Part shown: in pieces, positions 1-8,248 of the stretch | Layout of the letters: every line of letters starts with the position of its first letter | Numbering within the stretch: position 1 is the first letter of the stretch | Origin: Turicibacter sp. | GTDB taxonomy: Bacteria; Bacillota; Bacilli; MOL361; Turicibacteraceae | Direction: 5' to 3' | DNA length: 8,554 nucleotides | Assembly (NCBI GenBank): GCA_030531025.1 | Contig: JAUMTV010000038.1 | Span: 13,125-21,678, forward strand | Notes under the pieces: model-generated | What the model saw: only the letters and a program-made list of their open reading frames with translations | The model's database searches: none | What the model was told of the DNA's origin: nothing | Translations under genes and position numbers: made by a program

Positions 1-48
1 TATAATTCTACGTTGGTATTTAATAATCTATTTTAAAATAATATTTAT

Positions 49-2115
49 TTAAATTTTATTAACCTTTATAATCTCACTAGAGTAATCCCCATATAACTTA
101 ATATCTAACCCTCTATTCATTAGATAACTTCCACTTTTAATTATTTCTCTATTATCAATTTTTATTAAATACTTAGAATCACATTCTAACCCTCTAAGTT
201 TAACTGTTATACCTCTATGCCCAATCACACTTTGAGGTAAGAATACAAACAATAAACTTTCATTTTCTTTATTATATTGATAAACACTATAATTATTTTT
301 TGATGTATTTTCTAATCTATAGAAATCTCCTTCTTGGATAATATGTCTTATTTGTTTATATTCTTCTATTAATTCTTGTGATAATTCTATTTCATCCTTA
401 TTAAAATTTAATATATTGCACCCAATACCTAAAGTTCCCATCATAGCACTATGATACCTAAATCTTAACGGTATAAACCTTTTTGATAGGAAGTTCGGAC
501 AATCTGTAACCCAGGCTCTCATAGCCTTAATTGGGTATATATACGAATAACTATCTTGAACAAATAGTCTATCATAAGCATCGGTATTATCACTTGTCCA
601 AAAATCATCAAATATACCTAAAATACCATAATCAATTCTTCCTCCACCAGATGCACAGGCTTCAAATAACACATTAGGATGTTTAACTTTTAATTCTCTT
701 ACAATATCATACACTGCCTCTATATGCTTGTACCAAATATCCTTTTCTACTGCTGTTTGTGATATCGGTCTATTAGCATCCCACTTAATATAATCAATAT
801 CATAAGTTGATAACAAGTTATCTAGCATATTATAAATAAATTCTTTTACCTCTTTTTTAGTTACATTTAATACATATTGCCCCCTTGATGTATCACTTTC
901 TCTAGTTTCAAAATGATATATCCAATCTGGATTATCCTTATAAAGCTGTGATAACGGATTTACCATTTCTGGCTCAACCCATATTCCGAACATCATATCC
1001 ATTTCCTTAACCTTTTTAATTAATGGATCTAATCCCTCAGGGAATTTATCTCTATTTACATACCAATCCCCTAAACCATTATCTATTCCGTGTCTTTCTC
1101 CAAACCATCCATCATCTACTACAAATAATTCAGCCCCTATTTCCTTAGCTTTTTCAGCAAGTTTTATTTGTTCATCACAACTTACCTTAAACTCAGTTGC
1201 TTCCCATGAATTATATAATACTGGTCTTAATCCCTTTCTTAATATATCATCTTTTGCAAAATTATGAAGGTTATGAGTCATAGTTTCAAAACCTGAATCA
1301 CTATATCCTACTATAATTGCAGGAGTAACAAACTCCTCTTTTGGTTTAAGCTCCATTAGAAAATCATGTGAATTTATTCCCATTTGAACTAACGTTTCAC
1401 CATATTGAGTTTGCTCTATTATTCCACTAAAATTTCCACTTAACTTTAAAGCTCCAAAGAATACCTCACCTGTAGTTTCAGTAGCATCCTTATCTAATAT
1501 AAAATAAGGATTATGGTTATGAGTTGATATTCCTCTTCTATTTTCTATAACAATCTTTCCATAATTAACTTTTTGAATAAATCTTTGTTGTTCTGCTCCC
1601 CAATGACCATGAACATTTGAAAAATTTAGACCTTCATAAGGAATATGAAATTGTCCACTATGTATTTTTTCAATTTCAATAATATCATTAGAATTATTTT
1701 TAATAGTTACATATCTTTCTATTAAATCATACTGTTCATAAACTTTATAGTGAAGATTAATATTAAAATCATAGTAAGAATCTTTTAACTTTATTGTTAA
1801 TTCATCACCATTAATATCATACCCCATATATTCATAAACTAATTCTCTACTTCTATCTGAAAATGTAACTTTCAAACAATGCTCTTTATATCTTAAACTA
1901 CCGTATACAGGATACTCCTCCCTAGTGATTTCATACACTGGATCATTTGTCGATACTTCATTCAATATAGGCATATCAAAATCTTCAACATTTTCAATTT
2001 TACTTCCCCAATATAAATTTCTTAATAATCCTTCACTATCTACCCCAAATACATATGAAATATTTTTACTTTGAAGGCTAAATATATTTTCTGATTTATT
2101 GATTAAAATTCCCAT
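49..2115 (-). CDS. GH36 alpha-galactosidase, cytoplasmic
   Basis: This 688-residue enzyme should hydrolyse terminal alpha-1,6-galactose from melibiose, raffinose or stachyose-type sugars with retention of configuration. Seen: an N-terminal beta-sandwich region (about 1-290), a TIM-barrel catalytic domain (about 300-600) and a C-terminal beta domain. The barrel carries VVDDGWFG (332-339; the Asp pair binds galactose in characterised homologues), KWDANR with the predicted nucleophile D446, ACASGGGR (486-493), and WTSDNTDA with the predicted acid/base D509. There is no signal peptide or membrane segment, so the sugar must be imported first. It is slightly shorter than the 700-730 residues common in the family, with no catalytic block missing. 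The start is the only Met near an upstream AGAGGAG. It has its own promoter and operator, but no terminator separates it from the hydrolase upstream, so read-through is possible. No terminator is visible in the 48 bases left after its stop. Family assignment is firm; the exact natural substrate is inferred. Confidence 0.96.
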   Translation of the reverse strand: MGILINKSENIFSLQSKNISYVFGVDSEGLLRNLYWGSKIENVEDFDMPILNEVSTNDPVYEITREEYPVYGSLRYKEHCLKVTFSDRSRELVYEYMGYDINGDELTIKLKDSYYDFNINLHYKVYEQYDLIERYVTIKNNSNDIIEIEKIHSGQFHIPYEGLNFSNVHGHWGAEQQRFIQKVNYGKIVIENRRGISTHNHNPYFILDKDATETTGEVFFGALKLSGNFSGIIEQTQYGETLVQMGINSHDFLMELKPKEEFVTPAIIVGYSDSGFETMTHNLHNFAKDDILRKGLRPVLYNSWEATEFKVSCDEQIKLAEKAKEIGAELFVVDDGWFGERHGIDNGLGDWYVNRDKFPEGLDPLIKKVKEMDMMFGIWVEPEMVNPLSQLYKDNPDWIYHFETRESDTSRGQYVLNVTKKEVKEFIYNMLDNLLSTYDIDYIKWDANRPISQTAVEKDIWYKHIEAVYDIVRELKVKHPNVLFEACASGGGRIDYGILGIFDDFWTSDNTDAYDRLFVQDSYSYIYPIKAMRAWVTDCPNFLSKRFIPLRFRYHSAMMGTLGIGCNILNFNKDEIELSQELIEEYKQIRHIIQEGDFYRLENTSKNNYSVYQYNKENESLLFVFLPQSVIGHRGITVKLRGLECDSKYLIKIDNREIIKSGSYLMNRGLDIKLYGDYSSEIIKVNKI

Positions 2116-2126
2116 AACTCTACTAA

Positions 2127-2133
2127 CTCCTCT
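2127..2133 (-). promoter_or_regulatory. Ribosome binding site of the GH36 gene, long spacing
   Basis: On the minus strand AGAGGAG lies 11 bases before the ATG at 2115. That is longer than the usual 5-9, but no better-placed in-frame start exists nearby, and the protein aligns from its first residues with the family's N-terminal sandwich. The spacing could modestly lower translation. Confidence 0.6.
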
Positions 2134-2148
2134 TACTATAATATTTTT

Positions 2149-2162
2149 AGATAACGTTTTCT
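2149..2162. promoter_or_regulatory. LacI/GalR-family operator (or cre) at the GH36 promoter
   Basis: AGATAACGTTTTCT is a 14-base inverted repeat centred on CG, with one mismatch between the half-sites AGATAAC and AGAAAAC. A central CpG in an A/T-rich dyad is the hallmark of LacI-family operators. It starts 7 bases downstream of the predicted -10 box, so it covers the transcription start, the usual position for repression. The LacI-type gene at 3324-4337 is the likely ligand. The read-out GAAAACGTTATC also fits most of the CcpA cre consensus, so carbon catabolite repression is an equally valid reading, or both proteins may compete for the site. Confidence 0.65.
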
Positions 2163-2169
2163 TATAAAC

Positions 2170-2199
2170 ATTATAATATATTTACAGTAAAAATTTCAA
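2170..2199 (-). promoter_or_regulatory. Sigma-A promoter of the GH36 gene
   Basis: On the minus strand a -35 TTGAAA (2194-2199) is followed by an 18-base spacer and a perfect -10 TATAAT (2170-2175). Predicted transcription start is near 2163, giving a leader of about 48 bases. The promoter sits between the hydrolase stop and the GH36 start, so GH36 can be expressed independently of the hydrolase. Confidence 0.7.
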
Positions 2200-2213
2200 T
2201 ATTTTTAGTAAAA
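2181..2213. repeat. Pair of AT-rich dyads flanking the GH36 -35 box
   Basis: TTTACAGTAAA (2181-2191) and TTTTAGTAAAA (2203-2213) are each perfect 11-base inverted repeats around one central base. Their centres are 22 bases apart, about two helical turns, one inside the promoter spacer and one just upstream of the -35 box. A related palindrome precedes the hydrolase promoter at 3254-3265. They could be sites for a second regulator, but such short A/T dyads arise readily in DNA of this composition. Confidence 0.3.
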
Positions 2214-2214
2214 T

Positions 2215-3183
2215 TTATTTTAAAAACTCTTTTATTATTTTTAGATACTCTAATAATATTTCATCATTTTCACCAAATATCTCATGTTTAGCATTTTCAA
2301 ATCTTACTTTTTTACAGTTCCTAGCTCTTTCACAAAATTTATTTTGTCCTCTATCTTTTACAAATGTATCCTTTCCAGCTTGAAATAGTAATATAGGTAT
2401 ATTTATTTTTTGAACATTTTCCTTTTTTATTATTTTGTCACTAGCTTTTAAGGATTGAAATATCCATTTAAATGATCCACCTGATCTCTGTATTTCTTCA
2501 TTACTTTTTAGTTCTTCCAAATGATTTTCATATCTATACTTATTACTTGTACCAGCACCTTCTAAATCATATTTTCCATCAAAAGGACCTTGTCCAAATA
2601 AATAATTATTTCCATTTCCAACAGCTATATATACACTACTTATTATATAAGAAACCCACTTGGGAAAATCTCCTGTTTTTATTTCCATCATAGGTGCACT
2701 TAAAATAGCCTTTTTAAAATATCCACTATATTCTTCTAAAAACATAGTTCCTATAGCTCCTCCCATAGAATGTGCATATAGGTATAAATCACTATCTTTT
2801 TTAGCTACTATTCTATCTAAAAATATTTTTAAATCCTCTACATAATATATGAATTTATCTATATTAACTTGGCTTTTATGAATATTGCTTAAAGAACCCG
2901 ATCTTCCATGCCCCCTATGCTCAATTGCATAAACTGAATATCCCATTTCTGTAAAGTAATAAATCATCTCCGTAAACTTATCTATACATTCTGAAAATCC
3001 ATGTAATATTACTATTCTTCCTTTTTCATTTTCTATACTATATTTCTCGTAATATATATTTGCACTATTTTTTCCTGCAAAATATCCTGCTTCTTTTATT
3101 TTTCTCAATTTTTCTCTTATATCTTCTACTATTTTTTTATTACAACCATAATTGTAAATAAACTTATTACTTTTCTCATTCAT
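2215..3183 (-). CDS. Alpha/beta hydrolase, lysophospholipase/monoglyceride lipase-like
   Basis: This 322-residue serine hydrolase belongs to the PldB/monoacylglycerol-lipase-like group. Seen: the oxyanion-hole segment ILHGFSE (59-65), EHRGHGRSG (88-96), the nucleophile elbow AHSMGG with predicted catalytic S139 (Ala replaces the first Gly of GxSxG), a lid or cap region (about 165-250), the acid D272 in AGKDTFV, and the histidine H300 in AKHEIFGE. The triad is therefore complete. No signal peptide or transmembrane helix is seen, so it is probably cytosolic or loosely membrane-associated. The likely substrate is a lysophospholipid, monoacylglycerol or other ester, but sequence does not settle which; a sugar deacetylase role is conceivable given the neighbours but unsupported. 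GGGGAG lies 7 bases before the ATG and supports the start. It has its own promoter, is insulated from the LacI gene by a strong terminator, and has no clear terminator before GH36. Confidence 0.9.
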   Translation of the reverse strand: MNEKSNKFIYNYGCNKKIVEDIREKLRKIKEAGYFAGKNSANIYYEKYSIENEKGRIVILHGFSECIDKFTEMIYYFTEMGYSVYAIEHRGHGRSGSLSNIHKSQVNIDKFIYYVEDLKIFLDRIVAKKDSDLYLYAHSMGGAIGTMFLEEYSGYFKKAILSAPMMEIKTGDFPKWVSYIISSVYIAVGNGNNYLFGQGPFDGKYDLEGAGTSNKYRYENHLEELKSNEEIQRSGGSFKWIFQSLKASDKIIKKENVQKINIPILLFQAGKDTFVKDRGQNKFCERARNCKKVRFENAKHEIFGENDEILLEYLKIIKEFLK

Positions 3184-3223
3184 ATTCTTTCTCCCCTATA
3201 TTTGATCTTTGTTTTTAATATAT

Positions 3224-3252
3224 ATAATATCTTATTTATATTTTACTTGCAA
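3224..3252 (-). promoter_or_regulatory. Sigma-A promoter of the alpha/beta hydrolase gene
   Basis: On the minus strand a -35 TTGCAA (3247-3252), a 17-base spacer and a -10 TATTAT (3224-3229) lie about 40 bases upstream of the hydrolase start. The promoter follows directly behind the terminator of the LacI gene, which fits an independent transcription unit. Confidence 0.6.
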
Positions 3253-3253
3253 A

Positions 3254-3265
3254 TTTACTAGTAAA
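3254..3265. repeat. Perfect 12-base palindrome upstream of the hydrolase promoter
   Basis: TTTACTAGTAAA is a perfect dyad immediately upstream of the -35 box of the hydrolase gene, and it overlaps the A-run that forms the T-tract of the LacI-gene terminator. It matches the dyad TTTACAGTAAA in the GH36 promoter apart from one extra central base. Binding by a regulator is a guess. Confidence 0.35.
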
Positions 3266-3309
3266 AAAATTTAAAGAGAATACTTTAATTTCTTAAAAGT
3301 ACTCCCTTT
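3263..3309 (-). terminator. Rho-independent terminator of the LacI-family gene
   Basis: On the minus strand AAAGGGAGTACTTT (3296-3309) pairs with AAAGTATTCTCTTT (3273-3286) over 14 positions, including two G-U pairs, around a 9-base loop. AAA and a run of seven T follow. The stem begins 14 bases after the regulator's stop codon. It separates the regulator from the hydrolase. Confidence 0.85.
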
Positions 3310-3323
3310 ATTAAGGCTTTATA

Positions 3324-4346
<1,023 letters not shown>

Positions 4347-4411
4347 TCACCTCTATATACATCTAAATTTATACATATAATTATTATTATAATATAACTT
4401 ATTTTAAGTTT

Positions 4412-4440
4412 ATAGTAGTATATTAAAAGAAATTTATCAA
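4412..4440 (-). promoter_or_regulatory. Probable promoter of the LacI-family gene
   Basis: On the minus strand TTGATA (4435-4440), a 17-base spacer and TACTAT (4412-4417) give a good -35 and a moderate -10. The predicted leader is about 68 bases, A/T-rich and without a strong hairpin. Confidence 0.5.
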
Positions 4441-4451
4441 AACTACCATAT

Positions 4452-4502
4452 AAAAAATACGCTAAAATACTAATAAATTTTATTACATTTCAACGTATTT
4501 TT
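4452..4502 (-). terminator. Probable intrinsic terminator of the MATE gene
   Basis: On the minus strand AAAAATACG (4494-4502) pairs perfectly with CGTATTTTT (4453-4461), and the T-run continues past the stem. The 32-base loop holds a second A/T dyad (TAATAAATTTTATTA on the plus strand) that could shorten it. The stem is A/T-rich, so it is weaker than the two other terminators in the window, but its position just after the MATE stop fits. Confidence 0.5.
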
Positions 4503-4523
4503 ATAATTCATAAAATATTATAT

Positions 4524-5927
4524 TTAAGTTGCAGTATTTTCAATTTCTTTAGTAATCTCTATACTTTCCTTACTTGAAATTTTAAATTCCTTTTTCATCT
4601 TGTTTAATACACTTATATATCCAGGTATCAAAAATGCATCTGCACATATCCATGCAATAGGACTTGCTAAACATACTGCAGTAAACCCAAATATAGGAAC
4701 TAAAATAAATCCACATATTGTTCTAGCTACCATTTCACACACTCCAGCACATATTGCAAATGTTGAATATCCCATTCCTTGAATAGTAAAACGTACTACA
4801 TTTACAAAACATAATGAAATATAAAAAGCTGCTGTTATTATTAAATACTTCTTTACCATTGAAAGTAATTCTACTTCACTTCCATTGACAAAAAGTAATG
4901 CTATAGTTTTTCCAAATAAAATAGATATTATAAAAGCAATTATTGAATATATAGAACCTATTTTTAGACTACTTTTTATCCCTTCACTTACACGCTCTAG
5001 CTTTTTGGCTCCAACATTTTGACCTGCATATGTAGCCATTGTAGATCCTAATGCATCAAATGGACAACTTAAAAACATAGAAATCTTACTTCCTGCAGTT
5101 ACTGTTGCAACAACTAGTGAACCTAATCCATTTACTGCTGCTTGAAGTATTACACTTCCTATTGCTGTTATAGAGTACTGTAGCCCCATAGGTATTCCCA
5201 TATAACATAATCTTCTCATGCAATGTCCATTAACCTTAAGTTCATCATTTTCAAACTTAAGAATACTATATCTTTTTTTCATAAATATCAAACAACATAT
5301 ACCTGATACAGCTTGTGATATAACAGTTGCCCAAGCTGCTCCAGCTACTCCCATGTTAAAAATAATTATAAATGCTAAATCTAAAACAATATTAATTATT
5401 GATGACATAATTAAAAATATAAGTGGTGTTTTACTATCTCCAAATGAACGTATTATTCCAGCTAATAAATTATATAAATAAGTAACTGGTATTCCCAAAA
5501 ATATAACAAATATATAACTATATGCACCTTCCATTATATCATCAGGTGTATTCATCCACTCTAGAATATTTCTACAAAGCAAACATACTATTATAGTCAT
5601 AGCAACTGAAAATATGGCTGATAATATTGCACTATTAAAAACATATTTACGTAAAAGTTTATAATTACGCGCTCCAAATTTTTGTGCTACAGGTATTGCA
5701 AATCCATTGCAAACTCCCATACAGAAACCAATTATCATAAAGCTTATTGATCCAGTTGATCCTACTTCTGCCAAAGCAGTAACCCCTAAGTACTTACCAA
5801 CAATAATTGTATCTACCATACTATAGAACTGTTGAAATAGCATTCCAAATAATAGTGGAATTGAAAACCCTAAAATTAGCTTGAATACATTACCTTGTGT
5901 TAAGTCTTTTACCTCACTCTTCTCCAT
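4524..5927 (-). CDS. MATE-family multidrug efflux transporter
   Basis: This 467-residue integral membrane protein is very hydrophobic along its length, consistent with the 12 helices of the family. Two homologous MatE halves are visible (about 14-175 and 235-400). The first has IVGKYLG (42-48) and AQKFGARN (81-88); the second has the equivalent GQNVGAKK (302-309). RSFGDSKTPL (160-169) and QGMGYS (383-388) are also typical. It resembles the YoeA-like bacterial subgroup more than NorM. Such proteins export cationic drugs or metabolites using a Na+ or H+ gradient; the substrate cannot be told from sequence. It is not a sugar importer and so does not supply the transport step the neighbouring glycosidases need. 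AGAGG lies 8 bases before the ATG. A terminator lies upstream (6091-6128) and a probable one downstream, so it looks monocistronic. The C-terminal tail after about 440 is short and charged. Confidence 0.95.
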   Translation of the reverse strand: MEKSEVKDLTQGNVFKLILGFSIPLLFGMLFQQFYSMVDTIIVGKYLGVTALAEVGSTGSISFMIIGFCMGVCNGFAIPVAQKFGARNYKLLRKYVFNSAILSAIFSVAMTIIVCLLCRNILEWMNTPDDIMEGAYSYIFVIFLGIPVTYLYNLLAGIIRSFGDSKTPLIFLIMSSIINIVLDLAFIIIFNMGVAGAAWATVISQAVSGICCLIFMKKRYSILKFENDELKVNGHCMRRLCYMGIPMGLQYSITAIGSVILQAAVNGLGSLVVATVTAGSKISMFLSCPFDALGSTMATYAGQNVGAKKLERVSEGIKSSLKIGSIYSIIAFIISILFGKTIALLFVNGSEVELLSMVKKYLIITAAFYISLCFVNVVRFTIQGMGYSTFAICAGVCEMVARTICGFILVPIFGFTAVCLASPIAWICADAFLIPGYISVLNKMKKEFKISSKESIEITKEIENTAT

Positions 5928-5997
5928 ACCCTTTTCCTCTTTATAATTATAATTTTAACTTAATAAGTTTTATCTTTTTACAACTAAATTTCTTTCC

Positions 5998-6026
5998 ATA
6001 AAATTCTATATATATTTTTTTACCAA
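5998..6026 (-). promoter_or_regulatory. Possible promoter of the MATE gene
   Basis: On the minus strand TTGGTA (6021-6026), 17 bases, then TTTTAT (5998-6003) is the best-spaced pair in the A/T-rich 163-base gap between the GH127 terminator and the MATE start. A perfect TATAAT also occurs just before the ribosome binding site but is too close to it and has no -35. I see no riboswitch-like structure or operator here. Confidence 0.3.
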
Positions 6027-6090
6027 GTTATATATTATTACAAATCTAAATTAAACTCCATGTATTTTCTTATACTATTTTTTTTATAAT

Positions 6091-6128
6091 AAAAACCATC
6101 TAGAAAAATTTACTCCTTATCTAGATGG
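6091..6128 (-). terminator. Rho-independent terminator of the GH127 gene
   Basis: CCATCTAGA and TCTAGATGG (6096-6104 and 6120-6128) form a perfect 9-base stem with a 15-base loop. On the minus strand it is followed immediately by TTTTTATT. It lies 18 bases after the GH127 stop, so GH127 transcription should end before the MATE gene. Confidence 0.85.
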
Positions 6129-6146
6129 CAATCTATAATTCTATTA

Positions 6147-8132
6147 TTATTTTATTCTAAACCAAACTTGCATTTCTCCAATTCCTCTATTCCCCCAATA
6201 ATGATATGGAACTAATGTTATTTTTTCATTTTCTAACGTAATATTGTTCTCATGATATAAGCTATCATCATTATCTATTTCTCTATATCCATCAACTATT
6301 ATTTTAAATAATTCTAAATCATTATGAATAAATGATTCTCTTTTAAAATTACTTGAATCCTTAATTAACAAATTATATAGCATATCTCCATTATCTATTT
6401 CTTCTGCTGCATATACTAATGGTCCATATGTTATAGCAACTTTTCCTGCATCATATCTTACTCTTTTATTAGCTTTTATAACTTTTAATTCAGAATTAAA
6501 ACTTAAATATATAGAAATATCATTTTTAGTTATATTCCTTAAATATATATATCCATTAATAATTTCATAATCTGCTTCATTATTAAAGATTTTTACTGAA
6601 TATCCAGAGCTCCAATTAGGTACTCTTAATGCTACATTTTTATTCTCCAAATGACTACCACTTATTTTGATTTCTATATCCTGAGACCTTAATAAATTAC
6701 ATTTCATTTCTATATCTACAAAAGATTCACCTATATTAATCCTTGAATTATTTGCAATATATTGATGAATATATACTGTATCATTATTAGAAGAATATAT
6801 ATAATCTCCTATGTTTAATAAAAATCTAGCTACATTTGGTGGACAACATGCACAAGGATACCATTTTTGTCTTTCTACTTTTACTTGTTCTAAAACTGGA
6901 TTAGTATGATTTTTAGGATATACTTCTAATGGATTTACATAAAAGAAAGACTTTCCATCCATTGCTATTCCTGAAATTATTCCATTATATATTTCTTTTT
7001 CTATTACATCACTATACTTTGAATTTATCTCTGTATTTAACATTCTCTTAGCAGCCATAGCAAGTCCTATTGAAGCACAAGTTTCTCCATATAAAGAATC
7101 ATTCGGTAAATCATAATTTCCTGTAAATGCTTCTCCAACATGTGTAGACCCTATTGCTCCTGTTATATACATTTTTTTGTTCACTATATTATTCCATAAC
7201 TTTTGACAAGCCTCTAATAAACTATTATCTTTCGACTCTCTAGCGACATCAATCATTCCACATAACATATATACAACTCGAACAGCATGTCCAACTGCTT
7301 CATCTTGTTCTCTTACTGGCTTATGAGTTTGATTGTATTCTGCACCTATACAAGAAATAAAATCTTTTGAGGCATTTGGTGACTCACAAGCATTCCATCC
7401 ATTCCAGTAACTAGTTTTTCCTCTTGCTTCCCATTCAAGCTCAAAGAAATGTGGTGATTGTCCTCTTTCATCAATAAAGAATTTAGCTAAATCTAGATAT
7501 TTCTTTTCCTTTGTTACACTGTATAATGACATAAGTCCTAATTCAACTTCTTCATGGCCATCATATCCTTTTATTTTTCCTTCTTCACTTCCAAAATTAT
7601 TATATATGCAATCAGCTAACTTCTTAGCTATTTCAATAACTTTTTCTTTTCCAGTTGCATTATAATAAGCTGTAGCTGCTTCAAAAAAATGTCCTGCACA
7701 ATATAATTCATGACATTCCCAAAGATCTTTAAACTTCATATCTGGCCTTTCTATTATAAAATAAGTATGAAGATATCCATCCTCTTGTTGTGCTCTTCCT
7801 ATTAAATCTATTACTTCATCTGCACATCTTTCTAACTCTTTATTTTCTTTTAAGTGCAAACTATATGCAACTGCTTCTAACCATTTATAAACATCACTAT
7901 CTTGAAAGATAAATCCATAAAAATTTCCTTCCATTTCTTTTGCTGCTATTTTAAAATTTTTTATTGCAGAGCTTTTTTCTACACCTTCTAATTCATCATT
8001 TAATACCTTCCATTGATACGGTATTACCTCATTAATTATCAATTTTTGATAATATCCAAAAAACCTATCTGTTATGTTTACATTATTAAATTTTATATTG
8101 CTTGCCAATTCATTAATAATTGTATTACTCAT
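6147..8132 (-). CDS. GH127 beta-L-arabinofuranosidase
   Basis: This 661-residue enzyme belongs to the former DUF1680 family, whose type member is Bifidobacterium HypBA1 (658 residues), which releases L-arabinose from beta-1,2-linked arabinofuranosides such as those on plant hydroxyproline-rich glycoproteins. Seen (chosen start): an alpha/alpha-barrel catalytic region to about 440, then beta-sandwich domains. The HypBA1 active-site set is present at a constant offset of 12: E334 in GEAFTG (acid/base, E322), E350 and C352 in GETCASIG (zinc ligands E338, C340), and C429-C430 in CACCPPN (nucleophile C417 and ligand C418). No signal peptide is seen, so it acts on imported oligosaccharides. An upstream in-frame ATG at 8147 would add MEVKI, but GGAGG overlaps those codons and is ideally placed for the ATG at 8132. 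It is monocistronic within the window and divergent from an AraC-type regulator, its likely activator. The family includes members of other specificity, so the exact substrate is inferred. Confidence 0.95.
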   Translation of the reverse strand: MSNTIINELASNIKFNNVNITDRFFGYYQKLIINEVIPYQWKVLNDELEGVEKSSAIKNFKIAAKEMEGNFYGFIFQDSDVYKWLEAVAYSLHLKENKELERCADEVIDLIGRAQQEDGYLHTYFIIERPDMKFKDLWECHELYCAGHFFEAATAYYNATGKEKVIEIAKKLADCIYNNFGSEEGKIKGYDGHEEVELGLMSLYSVTKEKKYLDLAKFFIDERGQSPHFFELEWEARGKTSYWNGWNACESPNASKDFISCIGAEYNQTHKPVREQDEAVGHAVRVVYMLCGMIDVARESKDNSLLEACQKLWNNIVNKKMYITGAIGSTHVGEAFTGNYDLPNDSLYGETCASIGLAMAAKRMLNTEINSKYSDVIEKEIYNGIISGIAMDGKSFFYVNPLEVYPKNHTNPVLEQVKVERQKWYPCACCPPNVARFLLNIGDYIYSSNNDTVYIHQYIANNSRINIGESFVDIEMKCNLLRSQDIEIKISGSHLENKNVALRVPNWSSGYSVKIFNNEADYEIINGYIYLRNITKNDISIYLSFNSELKVIKANKRVRYDAGKVAITYGPLVYAAEEIDNGDMLYNLLIKDSSNFKRESFIHNDLELFKIIVDGYREIDNDDSLYHENNITLENEKITLVPYHYWGNRGIGEMQVWFRIK

Positions 8133-8140
8133 AATTTTAA

Positions 8141-8145
8141 CCTCC
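8141..8145 (-). promoter_or_regulatory. Ribosome binding site that sets the GH127 start
   Basis: GGAGG on the minus strand lies 8 bases before ATG 8132 and directly follows the ATG at 8147. It can serve only the downstream start; the upstream ATG has no comparable site, only GGTGAGA. The annotated start is therefore 8132. Confidence 0.8.
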
Positions 8146-8159
8146 ATATTCTCACCATT

Positions 8160-8176
8160 TTTATTACCTTTATTAC
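8160..8176. repeat. Short tandem direct repeat in the GH127 leader
   Basis: TTTATTAC occurs twice (8160-8167 and 8169-8176) with a 9-base period, just downstream of the GH127 -10 box. Tandem direct repeats are the form expected for AraC-family half-sites, but this copy lies on the wrong side of the promoter for activation and is pure low-complexity A/T. It may be chance. Confidence 0.3.
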
Positions 8177-8182
8177 AATTTA

Positions 8183-8188
8183 ATTATA
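8183..8188 (-). promoter_or_regulatory. -10 box of the GH127 promoter, without a good -35
   Basis: A perfect TATAAT lies on the minus strand 50 bases before the GH127 start. At the 17-base distance the -35 position reads GGAGTT (8206-8211), which does not resemble TTGACA, and shifts of one or two bases do not help. A strong -10 with a poor -35 is typical of promoters that need an activator, consistent with the adjacent AraC-type gene. Confidence 0.5.
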
Positions 8189-8212
8189 GCTTTATTCCAC
8201 TTATTAACTCCA

Positions 8213-8241
8213 TTGACTTTAATGAGAAGCTCATGTAAAAT
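8213..8241 (+). promoter_or_regulatory. Divergent promoter of the AraC-family gene
   Basis: TTGACT (8213-8218), a 17-base spacer and TAAAAT (8236-8241) match the sigma-A consensus at five of six positions in each box. Transcription would start near 8248. Its -35 box lies only a few bases from the -35 position of the GH127 promoter, so the two units are back to back and could share a regulator site. If it is used, the in-frame ATGs at 8222 and 8243 lie upstream of the transcript. Confidence 0.55.
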
Positions 8242-8248
8242 AATGCAC

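Noticed and set aside
1..48. Terminator for GH36 at the left edge
   Set aside because: Only A/T-rich sequence with the trivial dyad ATTTTAAAAT is visible; no stem of useful length with a T-run falls inside the window.
2190..2215. A/T hairpin TAAAAAT/ATTTTTA as terminator of the hydrolase gene
   Set aside because: The stem is only seven A/T pairs and no T-run follows on the minus strand; it also overlaps the GH36 promoter.
2472..2845. Two short plus-strand open frames opposite the hydrolase gene
   Set aside because: They lie wholly inside a well-supported minus-strand gene, and their translations are low-complexity with no family resemblance or ribosome binding site.
4600..5481. Plus-strand open frames opposite the MATE gene
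   Set aside because: They are antisense shadows of the transporter; their composition reflects complementary codons of hydrophobic residues.
6096..6128. Hairpin with AAGGAG in its loop as an attenuator or RNA thermometer for the MATE gene
   Set aside because: It is followed directly by a T-run just after the GH127 stop and lies about 170 bases before the MATE start, so a terminator is the simpler explanation.
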